From: Tissierella sp032104385
GTDB taxonomy: Bacteria; Bacillota; Clostridia; Tissierellales; Tissierellaceae
Length of the DNA: 64,000 bases
NCBI RefSeq assembly: GCF_032104385.1
Contig: NZ_DAMCHJ010000006.1
Span: forward strand, 62,001 to 126,000
Direction of reading: 5' to 3'
The stretch's first letter is position 1. The number at the start of each line of letters is the position of its first letter. The position numbers and the translations under genes are program-made. The notes below the pieces were generated by a model. It ran no database searches and was not told the origin of the DNA. It was given only the letters and a program-made list of their open reading frames with translations. Shown here in pieces: positions 1-8,021 of this stretch.

Positions 1-43
1 CATGGCTGATTCATTCAAAGAAGAAAAAGTCTTAAGGAAATGA
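1..43 (+). CDS. 3' end of an unidentified upstream gene (partial)
   Basis: One frame is open from the window edge to a TGA at 41-43, directly abutting the GTG start of the next gene, which suggests translational coupling. A second frame is open to a TAA at 33-35, so the reading frame is not certain. Only about 13 residues are visible and no family can be named. Its position makes it a likely member of the cobalamin operon. Confidence 0.3.
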   Translation, partial: MADSFKEEKVLRK

Positions 44-805
44 GTGAATATTATGGGAAGAAAGATATTAAGAACTATCTCTACTATTGATAGTTTAAAT
101 ATAGAAGAATTAAAAAGTCTAAATATGGGAGTTGAAATACAAGATTTTACAGAACCCAATTTATCCATACTTGAGGCTAACAAAATAGTATCTAAATATA
201 AAGAAAAATTTCAAGAGTTTAATAATATTAAAGCTTTACATGGACCATTTTTAGACTTAAAACCTTCAAGTCCAGATAAATTAATTAGGGAAGTAAGCTA
301 TAATAGATATTTATATACTATAAAGGTAGCTAAAGAACTGGATATAGATTATCTAATATTTCATAGTCAGATAAATCCATATTTAAATCAGCCATTTCTA
401 AGAAAGTTAAACAATACTCAAAATAAAGAATTTTGGGAAGAAATATTGAAAGAAGTACCAGATTATAAAGGGTTGATATTGTTAGAAAATATATTTGAAG
501 AAACTCCAATGATGTTAAAGGAATTAATAGAAACTATAAATTTAACTAATATTAAAGTTAATTTAGATATAGGACATGCTAAATTGGGAAAAGTTTCAAT
601 AGAAGAATGGATAAGAGAGCTTAAAGAATATATAGTATATATTCATATACATTCTAATGATGGATTATATGATGAGCATCAGAGTCCAACCCAAGATGAG
701 ATAAGAAGTTTATATTCTATATTAGATAAATATGGTCTAGAACCAGTATTGTCTTTGGAATATAAGGTAGATAATTTAAAAAAAGAAATAGAAAGATATA
801 GGTAG
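44..805 (+). CDS. cbiR: CbiR-like AP-endonuclease-2 family TIM-barrel protein
   Basis: This 253-residue protein has the layout of the sugar-phosphate isomerase/epimerase and AP endonuclease 2 TIM barrel. All the usual metal ligands can be seen in order: His66 (HGPF), His107, Glu148 (LLENIFEE), Asp175 and His178 (LDIGHAK), His203 (HIHSND) and Glu239. A member of this superfamily, CbiR, hydrolyses cobamides during cobamide remodelling. Because this gene lies just before cobQ and cbiB, a CbiR-type role in salvaging cobamides is the best inference. Another sugar-phosphate isomerase activity is possible. The GTG start at 44 has AAGGA five bases upstream; an ATG at 53 is the alternative. Confidence 0.65.
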   Translation: MNIMGRKILRTISTIDSLNIEELKSLNMGVEIQDFTEPNLSILEANKIVSKYKEKFQEFNNIKALHGPFLDLKPSSPDKLIREVSYNRYLYTIKVAKELDIDYLIFHSQINPYLNQPFLRKLNNTQNKEFWEEILKEVPDYKGLILLENIFEETPMMLKELIETINLTNIKVNLDIGHAKLGKVSIEEWIRELKEYIVYIHIHSNDGLYDEHQSPTQDEIRSLYSILDKYGLEPVLSLEYKVDNLKKEIERYR

Positions 806-816
806 GAGGAAAAGAT

Positions 817-1674
817 ATGGCAAATATTATGGTACAAGGAACCACGTCTTCGGCAGGTAAGAGTCTTATGTGTACGGGACTTTGCAGGATATTTAAAGAA
901 GATGGATATAAGGTTTATCCATTTAAATCCCAAAATATGTCGTCAAAATATTATACTACAAAAGAAGGATATAAAATAAGCACTGCTCAAACTTTACAAG
1001 CAATAGCTGGAGGGCTTGAGCCACATCCAAATATGAATCCAATCTTACTTATACCAAAATCAGATAAAGGGTCTATGGTTGTTATAAAAGGCGAGGATAA
1101 AGAAGATATGGAAGCAGTAGAATATTTTAAATATAAAAGTAGTCTTAGACCAATGATACTTAATATATATAAAGAGATAGAAAAAGAAAATGATATTGTA
1201 GTTATAGAAGGAGCAGGTAGTCCAGCAGAAATAAACCTAAAACAAAACGATATAGTAAATATGGGCATGGCGGAGATGGCAGATGCCCCAGTGCTTTTAG
1301 TTGCTGACATAGATAGAGGAGGAGTATTTGCCTCCCTTTATGGTACTGTAATGCTATTGGAAGAACATGAAAAGAAAAGAATAAAGGGACTTATAATAAA
1401 TAAATTCAGGGGAGATAAGACTCTTTTAGATTCTGGTATAGAGATGATTGAAGAATTATTAAATATACCAGTAATAGGTACTATACCTTTTTCACATTTT
1501 GAATTAGTGGATGAAGATAGTCTAGTTGACTACGAAAAGCAATGTAATACAAGTCTACAAACGGAAGAGCAGATGGAAGAGGAGTTAAATAAATTAGCTG
1601 CTATATTACGAGAAAATATGGATATAGATTATATTTATAAAATAATGAGAATTAATAGGACAATTAACGGTTAA
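817..1674 (+). CDS. cobQ: Cobyric acid synthase lacking the glutaminase domain
   Basis: CobQ (CbiP) amidates the b, d, e and g side chains of adenosyl-cobyrinic acid a,c-diamide. The N-terminal dethiobiotin-synthetase-like domain is intact over residues 1-237: nucleotide loop GTTSSAGKS (8-16), KSQNMSS (38-44), EGAGSPAEINL (131-141), ADIDRGGVFASL (163-174) and DEDSL (232-236). The family is normally near 500 residues because a class I glutaminase (GATase_3) domain follows. Here the protein is only 285 residues. DEDSL is followed by a short linker and then directly by a tail (about 249-277, ending DIDYIYKIM) that resembles the normal CobQ C-terminus. The glutaminase domain is therefore cleanly missing in frame while the ends are kept. 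The RBS TAGGAGG is good. Confidence 0.88.
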   Translation: MANIMVQGTTSSAGKSLMCTGLCRIFKEDGYKVYPFKSQNMSSKYYTTKEGYKISTAQTLQAIAGGLEPHPNMNPILLIPKSDKGSMVVIKGEDKEDMEAVEYFKYKSSLRPMILNIYKEIEKENDIVVIEGAGSPAEINLKQNDIVNMGMAEMADAPVLLVADIDRGGVFASLYGTVMLLEEHEKKRIKGLIINKFRGDKTLLDSGIEMIEELLNIPVIGTIPFSHFELVDEDSLVDYEKQCNTSLQTEEQMEEELNKLAAILRENMDIDYIYKIMRINRTING

Positions 1675-1725
1675 CAAAGAGCAATTAACAATGTAAGTGC
1701 CACTTATGGTGGCTGTTAAGGAGAA
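1640..1725 (+). repeat. Short AATTAAC repeat patch and hairpin between cobQ and cbiB
   Basis: Two copies of CAATTAAC occur at the end of cobQ and just after its stop, followed by a small hairpin (GCCAC, loop TTATG, GTGGC) at about 1698-1712. This looks like a small intergenic repeat that has spread into the last codons of cobQ. The family of the repeat was not recognised and no second copy was found in this window. Confidence 0.35.
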
Positions 1726-1731
1726 ATTAAT

Positions 1732-2664
1732 ATGTTAATTAGTATAATATTAGGAGTTATATTAGATTTCGTTATAGGAGATCCATATAGTTTTCCTCAT
1801 CCTGTAAAACTTATGGGAAGAATCATTTCCTTTGAAGAAAAAATAGCTAGAAAAGTTACTCAATCAAAGAAAGGACTAAAACTTTCAGGATTTATTATAG
1901 TTATGGTTAATATTTCTATTGGCTTTTTTATCCCATATATATTATTAAAATCCATAAGACAATATAAAATCATTTATACTATAGTAAATACTTATCTAAT
2001 CTATACATGTATAGCAGCAAGATGCTTACATAATGAGGCTATAAAAGTATCAAAGGCTTTAGATATAGGTATAGAAGAGGCTAGAACAAGACTTTCTTAT
2101 ATAGTTGGCAGAGAAACTAAAAACCTTTCGGAAGAAGAAATCATAAGGGCAACAGTTGAAACCGTAGCAGAGAATACATCTGATGGAGTCATTGCACCTT
2201 TATTTTATATAATATTTTTAGGAGCATCAGGAGGACTAGCATATAAGTTTGTTAATACTATGGATTCGATGTTAGGATATAAGAATGAAAAATATATAGA
2301 TTTAGGCTTTTTCCCTGCAAAGGTAGATGATATGTTTAATTACATTCCTGCTAGGATTACTGGAGTATTTATGTGCATTGGTTCTATATTTAGATTTAAT
2401 ATAAGAAATGGCTTTAAAATCATGATTAGAGATAGAAAAAATCATAAAAGCCCTAATTGTGCATATCCAGAAGGAGCTGTTGCAGGGCTTTTAGATATTC
2501 AGTTGGGAGGAAATAATTATTATCATGGCAAGCTTTTTAAAAAGCCAAATATAGGAGATAAGATTAAAAAAATTAGTAGGGCAGATATAAGGAATACTAT
2601 AGAAATTATGTATCGAAGTGAGATGGTATTATTACTTATTTATATTTTAATTTTTTGTCTATAA
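1732..2664 (+). CDS. cbiB: Adenosylcobinamide-phosphate synthase CbiB
   Basis: CbiB is a membrane enzyme that joins aminopropanol phosphate, made by CobD, to adenosylcobyric acid. The 310-residue length is normal. Family signatures seen are DFVIGDPYSFPHPVKLMG near the N-terminus, a hydrophobic stretch at about 60-75, RCLHNEAIKVSKAL, TVAENTSDGVIAPLFY and NTMDSMLGYKNEKY. The end is hydrophobic, as expected for an integral membrane protein. AAGGAG precedes the ATG. It is the last gene before the cobalamin riboswitch, so this block probably belongs to an upstream transcript, although no terminator is obvious after its stop. Confidence 0.95.
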   Translation: MLISIILGVILDFVIGDPYSFPHPVKLMGRIISFEEKIARKVTQSKKGLKLSGFIIVMVNISIGFFIPYILLKSIRQYKIIYTIVNTYLIYTCIAARCLHNEAIKVSKALDIGIEEARTRLSYIVGRETKNLSEEEIIRATVETVAENTSDGVIAPLFYIIFLGASGGLAYKFVNTMDSMLGYKNEKYIDLGFFPAKVDDMFNYIPARITGVFMCIGSIFRFNIRNGFKIMIRDRKNHKSPNCAYPEGAVAGLLDIQLGGNNYYHGKLFKKPNIGDKIKKISRADIRNTIEIMYRSEMVLLLIYILIFCL

Positions 2665-2726
2665 AAATATCTTGTATTAAATATAATTTTATGATAGCAT
2701 TTAAAATGAAAAATTAATTGAATATA

Positions 2727-2912
2727 TTAGGTTCTATACAAGAATAATAGGGAAATGGGTGTAAACCCCATACAGCCCCCGCTACTGTAAGTGATGATGA
2801 AATCAACTTATGCCACCGGAAAATAAAATCTGGGAAGGCGTTGACAGTAAAATGATTCACAAGTCAGGAGACCTGCCTAATATTATCAAAGTGACCTTCG
2901 GAGGGAAGGAAA
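2727..2912 (+). promoter_or_regulatory. Cobalamin (B12) riboswitch
   Basis: The conserved blocks of the AdoCbl-class aptamer occur in order: AGGTTCTA at about 2729, GGGAAATGGGTGTAAACCCC (2750s-2770), ACAGCCCCCGCTACTGTAAG (about 2772), GGGAAGGC (2832) and the B12 box AAGTCAGGAGACCTGCC (2861-2877). A further small hairpin (CCTTC/GAAGG) follows near 2894-2908. An intrinsic terminator lies downstream and cbiM follows. Expected behaviour is transcription shut-off of the cbiM-to-cobC genes when adenosylcobalamin is plentiful. Confidence 0.95.
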
Positions 2913-2953
2913 AACTTAAACTATATAATTATAGTTAATTTATTATGATTTCC

Positions 2954-2990
2954 ATCCCTAATCTATTTCAGGTTAGGGATTTTCTATTTT
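2954..2990 (+). terminator. Riboswitch-controlled intrinsic terminator
   Basis: The stem ATCCCTAA (2954-2961) pairs with TTAGGGAT (2973-2980), extended by two more pairs, and is followed by a T-rich tail (TTTTCTATTTT). It sits between the B12 riboswitch and cbiM, where an expression-platform terminator is expected. Confidence 0.85.
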
Positions 2991-3054
2991 CCTCATAGGT
3001 CATCTACAAAGAAATAAAGGGTTTATCCTTTATAAATAAATGTGAGGTGATTTT

Positions 3055-3783
3055 ATGAAAAAGAAATTATTAATGTGGGCTGCTTTATTTGTTTTAATTA
3101 TAACCCCACAGATGGCACATGCAATGCATATTATGGAAGGATTTCTACCTCTTAAATGGGCAATTGTATGGGCAGTATTGACTTTACCATTTTTAGTGAT
3201 TGGATTTAAAAGATTGGGAAGGAGTTTAAAACAAGGACAGGATCAAAAGATGCTTCTAGGATTAGTAGGAGGATTTGCATTTGTTTTATCTGCTCTTAAG
3301 ATTCCTTCTGTTACTGGTTCTTGCTCCCATCCAACAGGTGTAGGACTAGGTGCAATATTATTTGGGCCAACAACTATGACTGTCATAGGAATCATTGTAT
3401 TATTATTTCAAGCATTATTATTAGCCCACGGAGGAATTACCACATTAGGAGCAAATTCATTTTCAATGGCTGTAGTAGGACCCCTTGTTTCCTATGGTAT
3501 TTACAAGGCATTAGGTAAGGAAGGAAAAAATAAGAGTTTAGCTGTTTTCTTAGCTGCAGCATTGGGAGATTTGGCTACTTATGTAATTACATCAATTCAA
3601 CTTTCCTTCGCATTTCCAGATGCTACAGGAGGATTTGCTGCATCTCTTACTAAATTTATGTCTGTATTTGCTGTTACACAAATACCATTGGCAATTGTTG
3701 AAGGAATAATAACTTTAATGGTATTTAACCTTATTCAAGAATATAGAAAAGAAGGAGTGCTTAAAATTGAAGAGTCTATTTAA
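3055..3783 (+). CDS. cbiM: Cobalt transport substrate-capture protein CbiM
   Basis: CbiM is the core membrane component of the CbiMNQO energy-coupling-factor cobalt importer. The 242-residue protein starts with a cleavable signal-type segment (residues 1-23). Next comes the mature N-terminal MHIMEGFLP, whose His residues bind the metal, and then several membrane segments. SCSHPTGVGLGAILFGP and AHGGITTLGANSFSM are typical CbiM signatures. A GTGAGGTG ribosome site precedes the ATG. It is the first gene under the B12 riboswitch and overlaps cbiN by 17 bases. Confidence 0.96.
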   Translation: MKKKLLMWAALFVLIITPQMAHAMHIMEGFLPLKWAIVWAVLTLPFLVIGFKRLGRSLKQGQDQKMLLGLVGGFAFVLSALKIPSVTGSCSHPTGVGLGAILFGPTTMTVIGIIVLLFQALLLAHGGITTLGANSFSMAVVGPLVSYGIYKALGKEGKNKSLAVFLAAALGDLATYVITSIQLSFAFPDATGGFAASLTKFMSVFAVTQIPLAIVEGIITLMVFNLIQEYRKEGVLKIEESI

Positions 3784-4060
3784 ACAAAACATTATTTTAT
3801 TACTTTTAATAATGATAATAATAATCACTCCCTTAATTCTCAAAGGAGATTCAGAGTTTGAAGGTGCAGATGGAGAGGCAGAAGGAGTAATACAAGAAAT
3901 AAGTCCTGATTATGAGCCCTGGTTTGAATCGTTATGGGAGCCACCAAGTGGGGAGATAGAGAGTTTGCTTTTTTCTCTTCAAGTTGCCATAGGGGCAGGT
4001 CTTATGGGATATATTTTCGGTGTATTAAAGGAAAGACGCAAAGTTGCTGCTAATAGATAG
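3767..4060 (+). CDS. cbiN: Cobalt transport auxiliary protein CbiN
   Basis: CbiN is the small accessory membrane protein of the cobalt importer. The 97 residues form two membrane segments (about 8-26 and 72-88) around an acidic external loop. The loop carries the family pattern EGADGEAEGVIQEI and YEPWFESLWEPPSGEIESLL. The TTG start at 3767 lies inside the end of cbiM with AAGGAG about ten bases upstream; no better in-frame start exists. It overlaps cbiQ by 17 bases, which points to coupled translation. Confidence 0.94.
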   Translation: MKSLFKQNIILLLLIMIIIITPLILKGDSEFEGADGEAEGVIQEISPDYEPWFESLWEPPSGEIESLLFSLQVAIGAGLMGYIFGVLKERRKVAANR

Positions 4061-4724
4061 ATATGCATATACTAATAAACTAAAGGATTATCCTCCACAG
4101 GTAAAGATTATTTTTGCCTGTGGAGGAATAGTATTACCAAGATTAATTAATAACTATTATTTTGACTTGCTAACTATTACTATTATGGTGACTTTGGTTG
4201 TAGTCATAGCTAAAGTACCATTTAAAAACTATTTTAAGATGCTTCTTTTGCCTATTTCTTTTTTAATAATTAGTTTAATCACAATAATGGTTTCAATTAA
4301 TGGTGATAATTATCTTCATTATCTTAGGATTGGGAATATGTATATTGGTATAACTAAAACTTCTCTATTTACTGTAACTAAATTGTTTACTACAGTATTA
4401 TCATCTTTAACATCTGTATATTTTTTAATATTAACTACTCCAATAATTGACATTATCAAAGTTTTAAAAAGGACAAAGATACCTAGTTTGTTTATAGAAT
4501 TGATGGTACTAATTTATAGAAGTATATTTATATTTATTGAGGAAGCAAGTAATATCTATCTGGCACAAACTATGAAATTTGGTTATGAAAATAATAAAAA
4601 TACATTAAAATCTACATCTTTATTAATTAGAAATCTCTTTCTTAGGGTATTTTTAAAATATAGAGAAATGAATATATCTCTGGAATGTAAATTATATGAT
4701 GGGGATTTTAAACTAGGTGATTAA
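4044..4724 (+). CDS. cbiQ: Cobalt ECF transporter T component CbiQ
   Basis: CbiQ is the transmembrane T component that couples CbiO ATP hydrolysis to CbiM. It is 226 residues with the family start MLLIDRYAYTNKLKDYPP and about five hydrophobic segments. The cytoplasmic helices that contact the ATPase lie near LFLRVFLKYREMNISLECK. The start is TTG at 4044, chosen because it gives the canonical CbiQ N-terminus. The gene abuts cbiO with no gap. Confidence 0.93.
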   Translation: MLLIDRYAYTNKLKDYPPQVKIIFACGGIVLPRLINNYYFDLLTITIMVTLVVVIAKVPFKNYFKMLLLPISFLIISLITIMVSINGDNYLHYLRIGNMYIGITKTSLFTVTKLFTTVLSSLTSVYFLILTTPIIDIIKVLKRTKIPSLFIELMVLIYRSIFIFIEEASNIYLAQTMKFGYENNKNTLKSTSLLIRNLFLRVFLKYREMNISLECKLYDGDFKLGD

Positions 4725-5528
4725 ATGATAAAAGTAGAAAATCTATATTATGAATATGAGGATGGTACAAAAGCACTAAATAACATAAATATGGATATGT
4801 CAAAGGGCAAAGTAATAGGAATTATTGGAGCTAATGGTTCAGGTAAATCTACTTTGTTTCTAAATATTATGGGTATTCTTAGACCTAGTAAAGGTTTTGT
4901 AAAATATAATGATATTCCTATAAAATATAGTAAATCCTATTTAAGAGAATATAGAAAACAAGTGAATATTGTATTTCAAAATCCAGAGCACCAAATATTT
5001 TATTCCAATGTATTTGATGATATAGCATTTTCTCTAAGAAATATTGGTATATCTGAGGATATAATAAAGGAAAAGGTAGTTCATGCACTTGATGAAGTTA
5101 ATGGTCTTGATTTAGCCAATAAACCGGTACATTTTTTAAGTTATGGACAGAAGAAAAGAGTTGCTATTGCTGGTGTATTGGTTATGAATTCTAGGGTGCT
5201 GTTATTAGATGAGCCTACAGCTGGACTTGATCCTTATATGAGCAAACAGATGAAAGGTATAATCAATGAAATAAGTAAGGATAAAAATATTATAATATCA
5301 AGTCATGATATGGATTTAATTTATGATATATGTGACTATATATATATACTTAGAAAAGGTAGTATTATTGGAGAAGGAATACCACAAGAAATTTTTTTAA
5401 AAGATAATTTAGTAGATGAAGCATATTTAGTAAAGCCTTGGTTAATTAGAATACATGAGAAATTTGGTACACCTTTGTTTAAGAATGAAGAAGATTTTAT
5501 AGCATATAATGGAAAGGAGAACCTATGA
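4725..5528 (+). CDS. cbiO: Cobalt ECF transporter ATPase CbiO
   Basis: This is the ATPase of the cobalt importer, 267 residues. The Walker A loop GANGSGKST is at 35-43, the Q-loop is in VFQNPEHQIFY, the signature is LSYGQKKRVAIAG (the usual CbiO/EcfA variant of LSGGQ), Walker B is VLLLDEPTAGLDP and the switch His is in SSHDMD. The start codon directly follows the cbiQ stop and the 3' end overlaps cbiK by four bases (ATGA). CbiO is expected to work with CbiM, CbiN and CbiQ at the membrane. Confidence 0.96.
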   Translation: MIKVENLYYEYEDGTKALNNINMDMSKGKVIGIIGANGSGKSTLFLNIMGILRPSKGFVKYNDIPIKYSKSYLREYRKQVNIVFQNPEHQIFYSNVFDDIAFSLRNIGISEDIIKEKVVHALDEVNGLDLANKPVHFLSYGQKKRVAIAGVLVMNSRVLLLDEPTAGLDPYMSKQMKGIINEISKDKNIIISSHDMDLIYDICDYIYILRKGSIIGEGIPQEIFLKDNLVDEAYLVKPWLIRIHEKFGTPLFKNEEDFIAYNGKENL

Positions 5529-6274
5529 AAAAAGGAATAATAGTGGCAAGTTTTGGAACAACTCATGAAAACACTCGTAAACTTTGTATTGAAAGTATAG
5601 AAAATATAATAAAAGAAAAATATAAGGAGTATTTGGTTCTTAGAGCCTTTACTTCAGGGATGGTTATTAATATTTTAAAAAAAAGGGATGGAATTAATGT
5701 TTTTAATCCTAAGGAAGCTATAGAGGAAATGAAGGCTCAAGGTGTGGATGAAATATATATTCAACCACTTCATATAATTCCGGGTCATGAATATGAAAAA
5801 CTCACTAAATATAATCTAAAGGTAGGACTACCCTTATTAAGTTTAAGAGATGATAATATAAAAATTGCCGAAGAAATAGGAAGTAATGAATTAAATGTAA
5901 ATGAGGCAATGGTATTTATGGGACATGGTTCTGATCATAAGGCAGATATTGCCTATGAAAATTTAGAAAATATTTATCATGAAAAGGGTTTTACAAATGT
6001 GTTTATTGGTACAGTAGAAGGTAGAAAAACAATTGATGATATCATAATAGATTTAAAAGGAAAGAATATTAAAAAAGTTAAGCTTAGACCATTTATGTTA
6101 GTAGCAGGAGATCATGCAATAAACGATATGGCGTCTGAGGATGAAGATTCTTGGAAATCAATACTTGAAAAAGAAGGATATGAAGTTGAAGTAAGTCTTA
6201 AAGGTCTTGGAGAGTATAAAATTATCCAAGATATATTTCTAGAGCATCTTGAGGATATAATAGGAGAGAAATAA
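5525..6274 (+). CDS. cbiK: Sirohydrochlorin cobaltochelatase CbiK
   Basis: CbiK inserts cobalt into sirohydrochlorin, the committing step of the anaerobic route. The 249-residue protein begins MKKGIIVASFGTTHENTRK, the standard CbiK start, and carries the metal-handling histidines in IQPLHIIPGHEYEKL and VFMGHGSDHKAD. No signal peptide is seen, so it should be cytoplasmic. Placement right after the cobalt importer fits channelling of imported cobalt. It overlaps the next gene by one base. Confidence 0.94.
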   Translation: MKKGIIVASFGTTHENTRKLCIESIENIIKEKYKEYLVLRAFTSGMVINILKKRDGINVFNPKEAIEEMKAQGVDEIYIQPLHIIPGHEYEKLTKYNLKVGLPLLSLRDDNIKIAEEIGSNELNVNEAMVFMGHGSDHKADIAYENLENIYHEKGFTNVFIGTVEGRKTIDDIIIDLKGKNIKKVKLRPFMLVAGDHAINDMASEDEDSWKSILEKEGYEVEVSLKGLGEYKIIQDIFLEHLEDIIGEK

Positions 6275-6927
6275 TGAAAAAACTATATGGAATTGGCACA
6301 GGACCAGGAGATAAGGAGCTTTTAACCATTAAAGCTGTTAAAGCTATGGAAGATTCATCAGTTATATTTGCCCCAAATAATAGGGGGAAAAACATGGCTA
6401 TAGATACTGCAAGAGATTTTATCCAAGATAAACCAATAATCTTTATTGATTTTCCCATGGGAAATGTTACTAGAGAGGACTATAAAAAAGCTTCTGAATT
6501 AATATTGGAAAAAATACCTGAAGGTGCTATAGGCTCATTTCTTACTATAGGTGATCCTATGATTTATAGTACATTTATATATATTATGGAAGAATTAGAA
6601 GGTAAGGATATAGATATAGAAATAATATCAGGAATTCCATCCTTTGTGGCAGCGGCAGGAAAGAGTAGGACTCCCATAACTTTAAAAGGAGAAAATTTTA
6701 TATTATGTGATGAGTTTAAAGAGGAATTGCTAGAGAATATAGATTCAATAGCTATATTAAAAACCATAAAAGAAAAGGAGAATATACTAAATGCATTAGA
6801 AGGTAATGGCTTTAGTTATAAATATATTAAAAGAGCTACCTTGGAAGAACAGGAAATATTAAGTGATAAAGAAGATATATTAAATGATAAGGACTATATA
6901 TCATTGATTATAGCTAGAAAAGACTAA
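6274..6927 (+). CDS. cbiL: Cobalt-factor II C20-methyltransferase CbiL
   Basis: CbiL uses SAM to methylate C20 of cobalt-factor II. The 217-residue protein has the tetrapyrrole methylase start YGIGTGPGDKELLTIKAV, the SAM-binding segment SFLTIGDPMIYSTFIYI and the later GIPSFVAAAGKSRTPI. It is close to the usual length. It starts one base into the cbiK stop, so the two are coupled. A 44-base gap separates it from cobD, one of the few gaps in this operon. Confidence 0.92.
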   Translation: MKKLYGIGTGPGDKELLTIKAVKAMEDSSVIFAPNNRGKNMAIDTARDFIQDKPIIFIDFPMGNVTREDYKKASELILEKIPEGAIGSFLTIGDPMIYSTFIYIMEELEGKDIDIEIISGIPSFVAAAGKSRTPITLKGENFILCDEFKEELLENIDSIAILKTIKEKENILNALEGNGFSYKYIKRATLEEQEILSDKEDILNDKDYISLIIARKD

Positions 6928-6971
6928 TATATTTAATTTGATATTTTAAATTATACAAAGAAGGTGATAAA

Positions 6972-8021
6972 ATGGAGCATGGAGGAGACTTACTATCATA
7001 TGAAGGATGCTATGATGGTGAGTTAATAGATTACAGTAGCAATATAAATCCATTGGGACCACCAAAAGGTTTAGAAAAGATAATTATAGATAGTTTTAAA
7101 AATTTAGAGGCATATCCGGATATTAAATATAGAAGGCTAAAAGATTCTGTAGCCAATTATTTGAATTGCAATGAAAACAATGTAATAGTTGGTAATGGTG
7201 CTGTAGAATTGATAGATAATTTTATAATTTTAGCTAATAGAGTAATAGTTTGCACGCCTTCTTTTTTAGAATATGAAAAAAGAAGTATTATACATGGAAA
7301 AGAGGTAATTAGAGTTCCATATAACTCTGATTTCACCATAGATATTTTAGATATAGGAAATAAAATAGAGAAAGATGATTTGTTAATACTAGGTAATCCA
7401 AATAATCCAACAGGTCTTAGAATAGATAAAATAGAACTTATAATGATATATAATATGGTTAAAAAGGCAGAAGCATATTTATTGTTAGATGAGGCTTTTT
7501 TTGAATTTTGCTCCATGGATTATGATAGTATAGAGTTATTTAGACAAACAAATTATGAAAACTTAGGTATCATAAGGGCTGCTACAAAATTTTTTGCATT
7601 ACCTGGTATTCGTTTAGGTTATGGATGTACATCAAGGGAATTAGCTGATAAAATATATAATATACAGTTACCTTGGAGTGTAAATTCCTTCGCTGAAGCA
7701 GCAGGTAATTTTATATTTAATGATAAGCAATATATAGATGAGAGTAAAAGATATATAGAAAATGAAAGGAAAAATATGTATCAAGAGTTATCAAAACTTT
7801 CTAACATAATCGTATTTCCTACAGAAACAAACTATATATTAATTAAGCTATTAAAATGGAATGAGGAATATGTATTTAATTTCTTTTTACACAGGGGGAT
7901 AGTTATCAGGAAATGTTCTAGTTTTGTAGACTTACCAGAAGGATATATTCGAGTGGCTATAAAGGATAGGGAAAACAACATAAAACTTATAAGAATTTTC
8001 AAGGAATTGGAGAGCGTTTAG
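6972..8021 (+). CDS. cobD: L-threonine-O-3-phosphate decarboxylase CobD
   Basis: CobD is a PLP enzyme that makes (R)-1-amino-2-propanol phosphate for the cobinamide side arm used by CbiB. The 349-residue protein opens with MEHGGDLLSYEG and YSSNINPLGPP, has LILGNPNNPTG (about 138-148) and LLLDEAFFEF (170-179), and carries the PLP lysine at about Lys206 in ATKFFALPGIRLGYG. Related histidinol-phosphate aminotransferases share the fold, but the opening motif and the operon position support CobD. No PduX-type threonine kinase is seen in the window. Confidence 0.93.
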   Translation: MEHGGDLLSYEGCYDGELIDYSSNINPLGPPKGLEKIIIDSFKNLEAYPDIKYRRLKDSVANYLNCNENNVIVGNGAVELIDNFIILANRVIVCTPSFLEYEKRSIIHGKEVIRVPYNSDFTIDILDIGNKIEKDDLLILGNPNNPTGLRIDKIELIMIYNMVKKAEAYLLLDEAFFEFCSMDYDSIELFRQTNYENLGIIRAATKFFALPGIRLGYGCTSRELADKIYNIQLPWSVNSFAEAAGNFIFNDKQYIDESKRYIENERKNMYQELSKLSNIIVFPTETNYILIKLLKWNEEYVFNFFLHRGIVIRKCSSFVDLPEGYIRVAIKDRENNIKLIRIFKELESV

